64,000 nucleotides of DNA from Vagococcus fessus (GTDB taxonomy: Bacteria > Bacillota > Bacilli > Lactobacillales > Vagococcaceae): contig NZ_NGJY01000001.1 in assembly GCF_003987565.1 (NCBI RefSeq), positions 1 to 64,000 of the forward strand, in the 5' to 3' direction. Made by a program: the position numbers and the translations under genes. Below the pieces are notes generated by a model that worked only from the letters and a program-made list of their open reading frames with translations, made no database searches and was not told the DNA's origin. This document shows positions 58,629 to 64,000 of the stretch, piece by piece. Numbering within the stretch: the first letter of the stretch is position 1; each line of letters starts with the position of its first letter.

Positions 58629-61600
58629 ATGAGTAAAACAAAAAAACAAATTATAAAAAATTGGAGTAAGCGAAATTTAGTAACAGGGAGTATGACAGCT
58701 ATTACGATTGCAAATGTTATGACACCAGCACTTCCAGCACTTGCGCGCGCTAATGCTATTAATGAAAATAAAGTTAGTAGTTTAAATGTGACGTCGCCGA
58801 AATTTAGTGGTTACGATTTAGCGAGTTATGAGAAAGAGTTAATAAAATTTAATGAACAAAAAGATAACTATAAGCAATTAGAAGAGACTTTAAAAGTCAA
58901 ATTAACAGGGTTACAAAACCAACAAAAAGAGTATAAAGACTTAAAAGAAAAATATGCTACGGAATTAGCAACATACAAAGAAGAGTTGAACAAGTACAAC
59001 ACAGATTTTGCAGATGTCTATGATAAGTATGTGGCGGAGTATGAGCCAAAGTTAAAAGAGTACGAAGGTAAGATAGAAGGCTATAAAACACAACTGGCAG
59101 ACTATAAAAAAGTATTAGAAGGCTATGACAAATTACTAGGCGAATACGATAAAGATTCTGTAGACTATAAAAAATTATTAGCGACTTATGAAGACATGTT
59201 AGTAAAATATAATGAGGCTAAAGTAAACTATCAAGCTCAATTAGCAGAATTCGATAAAAAACTAGAAGGTTATAAAAAAGATATTAATGCGTATAATGCT
59301 GAGCGAGATGCTTTTGAAAAAGAATTAAATGACTATGAAACAATTACAGTTGTGGAGTATAACAAGGCTTTAGAAACATATAATAAAGCATTAACCTCTT
59401 ATTCATCACAATTAGATGAGTATGAAGCAACATTAAAAGAGTACAAACCTAAATTAGAACAATTTGAAAAAGAATTAGCCGAGTATAAACCAGTCCTTAA
59501 AGATTTTGAAGATAAATTAGCTGACTATCAACCAAAATTAGAAGCCTACGAAAAAACAGCAACAGACTACAAAAAAGAATTAGATGCATTTGGTGAAAAA
59601 GTGAAGGCTTATGAAGCTGATTTACAAAACTATGAGGCGAAAAAAGCAGAGTACACTGCACAATTAGAGCAAACAAAAGCTCAAATCAAAGATTATGAAG
59701 GTAGCTTGGTATCTTACAATGAAAAATTAGCATCATATGATGAACAATTAGCTACACATGAAGCGAGTGTTAAAGAATATGAAACATTAGTTCAAAGTTT
59801 TGAAGGTCAAAAAGAAGCTTATGATGAAAAAGCTAAAGCTTATGAAAAGCAATTGTCAGATTTTGAAGGTCAGTTATCGTTAATCAATGGCACACTATCA
59901 TCATATGAAGGTAAAAAAGCAGAGTATGAAGGTAAATTAGCAGCTTATCAAAAACAATTAGCAGAGTATGAAAAAACAAATCAAACGGATACAGAAGAAT
60001 ACCGTAAAGTTTTAGCAGAATACAATGTGACTAAAGCTGAGTATGACAAATTAATGATGATCTACACTGCCACTAAAGAAAAGCAACAAACGTTAAAAAT
60101 TCAAGAGGCAGAAGTTAAAACAGCTTATGAGGCTTTAAAAAATGAGTATCAACCATTATTAGCACAATATAATCAAGCTAAAACAAAATTTGAAGAAGCT
60201 AAAGCAAGCTATAAAACGACACTTGAAGCCTCTAATCAACTAAAAACAGAGGTAGAAAAAGTTAAGGCTGAATTAGAAACAGCGAAACAAAGCTATGAGT
60301 CATTACAAGTGAAGTATGAAGAAACAGTAAAAGCGTATGATGAAACAAAAGTAAAAGCAGAAGAAGCTAAAGCTGAATATGCTAATATTAAAGTGAAATA
60401 TGATGCAGCTAAGAAAGAATACGATACTGTAAAAGCAGACTATGACAAATTAAAAGCAAGCTATGATGAAACAGTAGCAAGCTATGAAAAGCTAAAAGAA
60501 GAACGTCAAGCGTTAAAAGAAGATTATGATTTAATCAAACAAAAACGCATCGAAGTAAAAAAACAATACGATGCAACGTTAGTTGAGCTTGAAAAAGTTG
60601 AAGATGTGTTCAATAAAGCTTCCAAAAACGCACAAGATATTAAAGATAAATCAGCGGATTTAAAAGATAAAGTTGCGGAACTAACAGAAGCAGCAGACAA
60701 GTTAGAAACAGAACGTAATGAAGTAGCAAGTGAGTACGATAAAACAAATCAATTATTCGAAGAAACATCGGCGAAAGCGAAAGACGTTGCAGCTAAATTA
60801 GCAGATTTAGAGACTAAAAAATCTGATTTAGAAAAAGAAAAAACTAAGACAGAAGCTGCACATGCGGAGTTACAAAAAAAATATGATATAGTATTTGCTC
60901 AGTACAAAGAGTTACTTGCTAAATTTGAAAAAGCGACAGAACACTTCAAAAATATGGAAGCTGAATATAAGAAAGTCAAAGAGGCTTATGACAATACTCT
61001 TAAAAAATATAACGATATTAAAGTGAAGTATGATGGGGTTAAAGGTCAAGAACAACCGCTTAAAGATGAAATAGCTGAATTAGCTAAAGATTATGCGAGT
61101 GTTTCGGCACAGTATGAGAAATTAAACAATGAGTATTTATTATTACAAGATGAGTATGAAAAAGCACTTGAACAACACGAACAAGCTCAGAAAGATAAAG
61201 AACAAGCTGAAAAAGATTTAGCGACTGTAAAAGCAGCTTTTGAAAAAGCTCAAAAAGCAATTACAGATAACCAAGGTAAAATCAAAGCGTTAGAGCAAGT
61301 CATGACAGAATACCCGATGGAAGAGAGTAAAGGGGATACTAGTATTACAACAGAACGCGAAGCGTTTGATGCTAAATTCCCAGGCATTCGTACTGAAGCG
61401 GAAACAGCTAAGGAAGCCATTGCCTCTGCAATTGCAGAGTACCAAACAGCTTTAGAGACGTTTAATAATTCTGGTAGCAGTGCGACAGATTCACCTAAAA
61501 ATGCAGCAAATCCATCAGATTATGTTGAACAGATTAATCAATTCTTTACAGAGACAGACGCTTGGTATAAAGAAGCATCAGATACTTATGATGCGAATAG

Positions 61601-63215
61601 AGAGGCAATTAAGACAGTTGAGGACTTAGAAAAACAAGCTCAAGAGCTTAAAAGTGAATTAGAAAAAGCCACAATTAATTTAACGGGTATTACAAATGAT
61701 TTTTCAGATGAGATCAACGAACGACAAGAATATTATAATAAAGTTAGTAAAGAATATAAATTACAGCCTTTCGAGAATGAAACCATAGAAGAAATAACCC
61801 GTCGTATGAATGAACTGAAGAAACATTTGGATGGGGATATGCCGTTTTTTGAAGATGTGGTTAGGACCTATAGACAAAAAGTCATTGATCAAATGGCAAG
61901 ATTAACCGAACAAGTCGATAAATATAATGCAGTTATTGAAAAAATATTAACATTAGACCCAGATGCTAACATTAAAAAACTAGATGTGACGGATGAGACT
62001 ACTAATATTTACGATTATTTTGACCAAATGCGAGACGCGTTAGAATTGGAATTAAATCTAGATGTAGATAATACAGACTCCAAATTAAACGCCTTAAATA
62101 ACCAAACAAATAAAAATAAGAGTAATTTAGAAAAAGCCCAAGCTGATGTTAAGGGTAAGGTAAGTGACAAAAAAATGGATGATTTTATTTCTGATTCAAA
62201 CACACCCGATCGAGGGTGGACTGAAGATGATAGATTGTACTATTTCATGTTTAAAAAGCGTCCAACTAACTGGGCAGAAGAACAAGTCACGATTCGTGAT
62301 TATCCAGAATATGCCGAGAATGGCGATATCATCTTTGAATTTGAATTTAAAGGAAAAGATGTTCCCCCTATCTCTGCCGTAAAAGTCACTCTAAATAAAC
62401 CTAAAGGTAAAGTGATTAATGTTCCTGAAAAACCAATTGAACCAACTGTGCCAACTAATATTGAGAAAGTTGACTTAATAGTTGGAACGGTTTCAGAACC
62501 TGAAGTACCAGTAGTACCTGTTTTAAAATCTAAATTAGATGCTCCTGTAGCACCTGAGGTAGCAAACAAACCAGGTAATATCGGTGAGGTTACACCACCT
62601 TCAGAAACACCAGAAGGAATCGAAGGACCAGGTGAAGTGGAAAAACCAGTCGCACCAGAAGGAAATCCTTCAGAAATTACTAAACCAGAAGCACCAACAG
62701 AACCAGGTGAGGTTGAAGAGCCTAATGAAGTTGAAAAACCATCAGAAATCGCTCCAGCGCCATCAGAAATTATCGAGCCAGAAACAGTAACAGACCCAGA
62801 ATCAGTTGAGAAGTGGGAAAATGAGTTAGAAGAACCAGTTGAACCAGGGACTCCAACAGATGTTGAAGATATTGAAATTGGTGAAGCGCCTGTGAAACCA
62901 GGTGATGTAGGAGAAATGGATAAACCAGAAGAACCTAAGAAACCTGTCTTAAAACCAAAACCAATTATCCCAGGAAAACCAGTTATTCCTAATAAACCAA
63001 TTATTCCAGGGAAACCAGTTATTCCTAATAAACCAATTATTCCAGGGAAACCGGTCATCCCGAATAAACCAACAGTACCGCACACGCCAACTCCTAAACC
63101 AGGTCAACCGATTTTACCTCAAACAGGAGAAGAAGAATCAAACATTGCTTTAGCAGGCAGTGGTATGCTTGTGTCGTTATTAGCATTAGTAGGTCTTAAA
63201 AGACGTAGAAAATAA
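58629..63215 (+). CDS. Giant LPXTG-anchored coiled-coil surface protein, paralog 2
   Basis: 1528 residues, colinear with paralog 1. Signal peptide 1-41 with the same WSKRNLxTGSMTAITIANVM core. The long coiled coil includes one register with Tyr every seventh residue at 556, 563, 570, 584, 591, 598, 605, 612 and 619. Shared block at W1197 (WTEDDRLYYFMF). Pro/Glu stalk, then three exact 12-residue repeats of the PIIPGKPVIPNK type instead of PEPK and without the PSYxxTYx units, LPQTG at 1496-1500, membrane helix, KRRRK. ATG 58629 chosen over GTG 58617 because the latter overlaps the ribosome site AAAAGGGTG and because of alignment with paralog 1. Own terminator. Confidence 0.93.
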   Translation: MSKTKKQIIKNWSKRNLVTGSMTAITIANVMTPALPALARANAINENKVSSLNVTSPKFSGYDLASYEKELIKFNEQKDNYKQLEETLKVKLTGLQNQQKEYKDLKEKYATELATYKEELNKYNTDFADVYDKYVAEYEPKLKEYEGKIEGYKTQLADYKKVLEGYDKLLGEYDKDSVDYKKLLATYEDMLVKYNEAKVNYQAQLAEFDKKLEGYKKDINAYNAERDAFEKELNDYETITVVEYNKALETYNKALTSYSSQLDEYEATLKEYKPKLEQFEKELAEYKPVLKDFEDKLADYQPKLEAYEKTATDYKKELDAFGEKVKAYEADLQNYEAKKAEYTAQLEQTKAQIKDYEGSLVSYNEKLASYDEQLATHEASVKEYETLVQSFEGQKEAYDEKAKAYEKQLSDFEGQLSLINGTLSSYEGKKAEYEGKLAAYQKQLAEYEKTNQTDTEEYRKVLAEYNVTKAEYDKLMMIYTATKEKQQTLKIQEAEVKTAYEALKNEYQPLLAQYNQAKTKFEEAKASYKTTLEASNQLKTEVEKVKAELETAKQSYESLQVKYEETVKAYDETKVKAEEAKAEYANIKVKYDAAKKEYDTVKADYDKLKASYDETVASYEKLKEERQALKEDYDLIKQKRIEVKKQYDATLVELEKVEDVFNKASKNAQDIKDKSADLKDKVAELTEAADKLETERNEVASEYDKTNQLFEETSAKAKDVAAKLADLETKKSDLEKEKTKTEAAHAELQKKYDIVFAQYKELLAKFEKATEHFKNMEAEYKKVKEAYDNTLKKYNDIKVKYDGVKGQEQPLKDEIAELAKDYASVSAQYEKLNNEYLLLQDEYEKALEQHEQAQKDKEQAEKDLATVKAAFEKAQKAITDNQGKIKALEQVMTEYPMEESKGDTSITTEREAFDAKFPGIRTEAETAKEAIASAIAEYQTALETFNNSGSSATDSPKNAANPSDYVEQINQFFTETDAWYKEASDTYDANREAIKTVEDLEKQAQELKSELEKATINLTGITNDFSDEINERQEYYNKVSKEYKLQPFENETIEEITRRMNELKKHLDGDMPFFEDVVRTYRQKVIDQMARLTEQVDKYNAVIEKILTLDPDANIKKLDVTDETTNIYDYFDQMRDALELELNLDVDNTDSKLNALNNQTNKNKSNLEKAQADVKGKVSDKKMDDFISDSNTPDRGWTEDDRLYYFMFKKRPTNWAEEQVTIRDYPEYAENGDIIFEFEFKGKDVPPISAVKVTLNKPKGKVINVPEKPIEPTVPTNIEKVDLIVGTVSEPEVPVVPVLKSKLDAPVAPEVANKPGNIGEVTPPSETPEGIEGPGEVEKPVAPEGNPSEITKPEAPTEPGEVEEPNEVEKPSEIAPAPSEIIEPETVTDPESVEKWENELEEPVEPGTPTDVEDIEIGEAPVKPGDVGEMDKPEEPKKPVLKPKPIIPGKPVIPNKPIIPGKPVIPNKPIIPGKPVIPNKPTVPHTPTPKPGQPILPQTGEEESNIALAGSGMLVSLLALVGLKRRRK
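62961..63068 (+). repeat. Three tandem 36-bp repeats in surface protein gene 2
   Basis: Units at 62961-62996, 62997-63032 and 63033-63068 encode PIIPGKPVIPNK three times; the DNA copies differ at only a few bases, so they are young duplicates next to the LPQTG anchor. Confidence 0.92.
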
Positions 63216-63221
63216 ATTATG

Positions 63222-63259
63222 AAAAAATACTACATTTCTTTAGAAATGTAGTATTTTTT
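63222..63259 (+). terminator. Terminator of surface protein gene 2
   Basis: 18-bp perfect stem (63222-63239 with 63242-63259), 2-nt apparent loop, T-run. Confidence 0.93.
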
Positions 63260-63291
63260 TATGGACATTTTAATGAACAGAAGTCAAGCAT

Positions 63292-63347
63292 TTCCGACTC
63301 GGAATTTGTCCGAACAGGTCCAAAAGCTTTATTTTTTATGATATACT
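63292..63347 (+). promoter_or_regulatory. Palindrome and extended -10 before the serine hydrolase
   Basis: TTCCGA-C-TCGGAA (63292-63304) is a perfect odd palindrome of higher GC than its surroundings. It lies upstream of an extended -10 TGATATACT (63339-63347). The dyad lies just upstream of the -35 region, so a repressor or activator site is possible. Confidence 0.45.
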
Positions 63348-63427
63348 TTGAAATGGATACGCTTTAAATTGCGAAAGAGTTTTTAATAATGAAGAGTGAA
63401 AGTATAAAGAAGTGGAGAATTTTTGGT

Positions 63428-64000
63428 ATGGATAAAAGAGTAGTAGCTGTATTAGGGTTGACAGGAGTAGTATTGATGCTATCGGTTATTAGTATTAAGA
63501 TGGAAAGAAATAGCAGCCAAGCTGAAGTAGGTAAAGGCATAACAATCACAGATTCAATAAGTGAACCTGCTAAAAAAAATAAAGCATTTAGTAATGACTA
63601 TGTTGTTACTGAACCATATTTTCCAAGATTATCGATGGAAGATGAGACTCTTGGACAAGATGTTTTGCCAATAGGAACATTAGTTTCTGTTAAGCCTATT
63701 GAAGGGAATTCAGATTGGGTTGAAATAGAAAGTGATCCTAAAAAAGGGTTTGTTGAAAAAAGTGTTTTGAAAAAAAGAGAAACCTATATAGAGAAACGTG
63801 AGTCTAAGCGAAAGCCTACTTTCTCATCAGGTGAATTTAAAGAGAAATTAGATGCTGATTTAGCTTCTTTTTTAGCAGAAAAAGGAGGAGACATTAGTGT
63901 TCACGTTGAAACCACAGATAATAAATTCGCCTATAATTTTTATGGAGATGAAGTAAAGCGAACGGCGAGTAGTATTAAACTACCATTTATTAGTTATCTT
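63428..64000 (+). CDS. Serine hydrolase (class A beta-lactamase fold) with SH3-like domain, 5' part
   Basis: Cut by the window edge after 191 codons. Membrane anchor or signal at about 7-24 (AVLGLTGVVLMLSVI), an SH3-like domain at about 60-117 (VLPIGTLVSVKPIEGNSDWVEIE), then the start of a serine-hydrolase domain with DISVHVETTDNKFAYNFYGDE and SSIK (S181xxK184), the class A beta-lactamase catalytic pair. ATG 63428 is ten bases after GGAG; an in-frame ATG at 63389 has a weak site. Likely a cell-surface peptidoglycan-related enzyme or non-hydrolytic homologue; resistance to beta-lactams cannot be inferred. Confidence 0.8.
   Translation, partial: MDKRVVAVLGLTGVVLMLSVISIKMERNSSQAEVGKGITITDSISEPAKKNKAFSNDYVVTEPYFPRLSMEDETLGQDVLPIGTLVSVKPIEGNSDWVEIESDPKKGFVEKSVLKKRETYIEKRESKRKPTFSSGEFKEKLDADLASFLAEKGGDISVHVETTDNKFAYNFYGDEVKRTASSIKLPFISYL

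Noticed and set aside
53450-63215. SMC-like or phage tape-measure proteins as an explanation for the long coiled coils
   Set aside because: Both have signal peptides and LPQTG-membrane-KR tails, no ATPase heads, and no phage genes nearby.

Overview
The window looks like the chromosome of a low-GC Firmicute of the order Lactobacillales, most likely Enterococcaceae (Vagococcus or a close Enterococcus relative). This is inferred from AT-rich DNA, strong AGGAGG ribosome sites, a ribonuclease PH-RdgB fusion, the pairing of ccpA with a class A penicillin-binding protein, and the gene order uvrBA-rapZ-yvcK-whiA ... clpP ... rpoN-cggR-gap-pgk-tpiA-gpmI-eno, which is also known from Listeria and relatives. 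No species call is possible from sequence reading alone.

Layout. 1-1320: the tail of an rRNA operon (5S rRNA) and twelve tRNA genes ending in a terminator. 1332-1500: a frameshifted C-terminal relic of a phage-type integrase just beyond the last tRNA. 1.6-5.7 kb: photolyase, an unknown membrane/coiled-coil protein, an acetyltransferase, a cold shock protein and an HdeD-like membrane protein. 5.8-10 kb: murI, rph-rdgB, a YfcE-like phosphodiesterase, a CBS-domain protein and a MscS channel. 10-15 kb: ytxG/ytxH-like genes, ccpA and a class A PBP. 15-24.4 kb: endonuclease IV, a YneF-like protein, a heterodimeric ABC exporter, a MATE exporter, thioredoxin reductase, a nucleotidyltransferase-like gene and tmcAL. 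24.8-29.3 kb: a YebC regulator, a phosphatidylethanolamine operon (pssA-psd-dedA), an M20 amidohydrolase and a thioredoxin-like protein. 29.3-38.4 kb: uvrBA behind a LexA-type SOS box, rapZ-yvcK-whiA, a DsbA-like protein and clpP. 38.6-42.7 kb: an unknown membrane protein behind WalR-like boxes, a RocB-like peptidase, a lipoprotein, an unknown protein and tRNA-Arg. 42.7-51.5 kb: rpoN and the CggR-controlled lower glycolysis cluster. 51.7-52.6 kb: two small conserved proteins. 52.6-53.4 kb: AT-rich DNA. 53.4-63.2 kb: two giant paralogous LPXTG surface proteins. 63.4 kb to the end: the start of a serine hydrolase, cut by the window edge.

How it fits together. Most genes are core housekeeping with clean hairpin terminators between units. 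Regulation visible in the DNA includes a CggR operator of two repeats 20 bp apart, a separate promoter and 5' hairpin for eno, an SOS box at uvrB, a candidate cre site at ccpA, and candidate WalR boxes. The accessory content lies at the right end: two proteins of about 1,530-1,580 residues with signal peptides, very long tyrosine-spaced heptad coiled coils, proline-rich wall-spanning stalks that differ between the paralogs, and LPQTG anchors. The first also carries three tandem octapeptides that resemble the mussel adhesive repeat. These are the most novel objects in the window.
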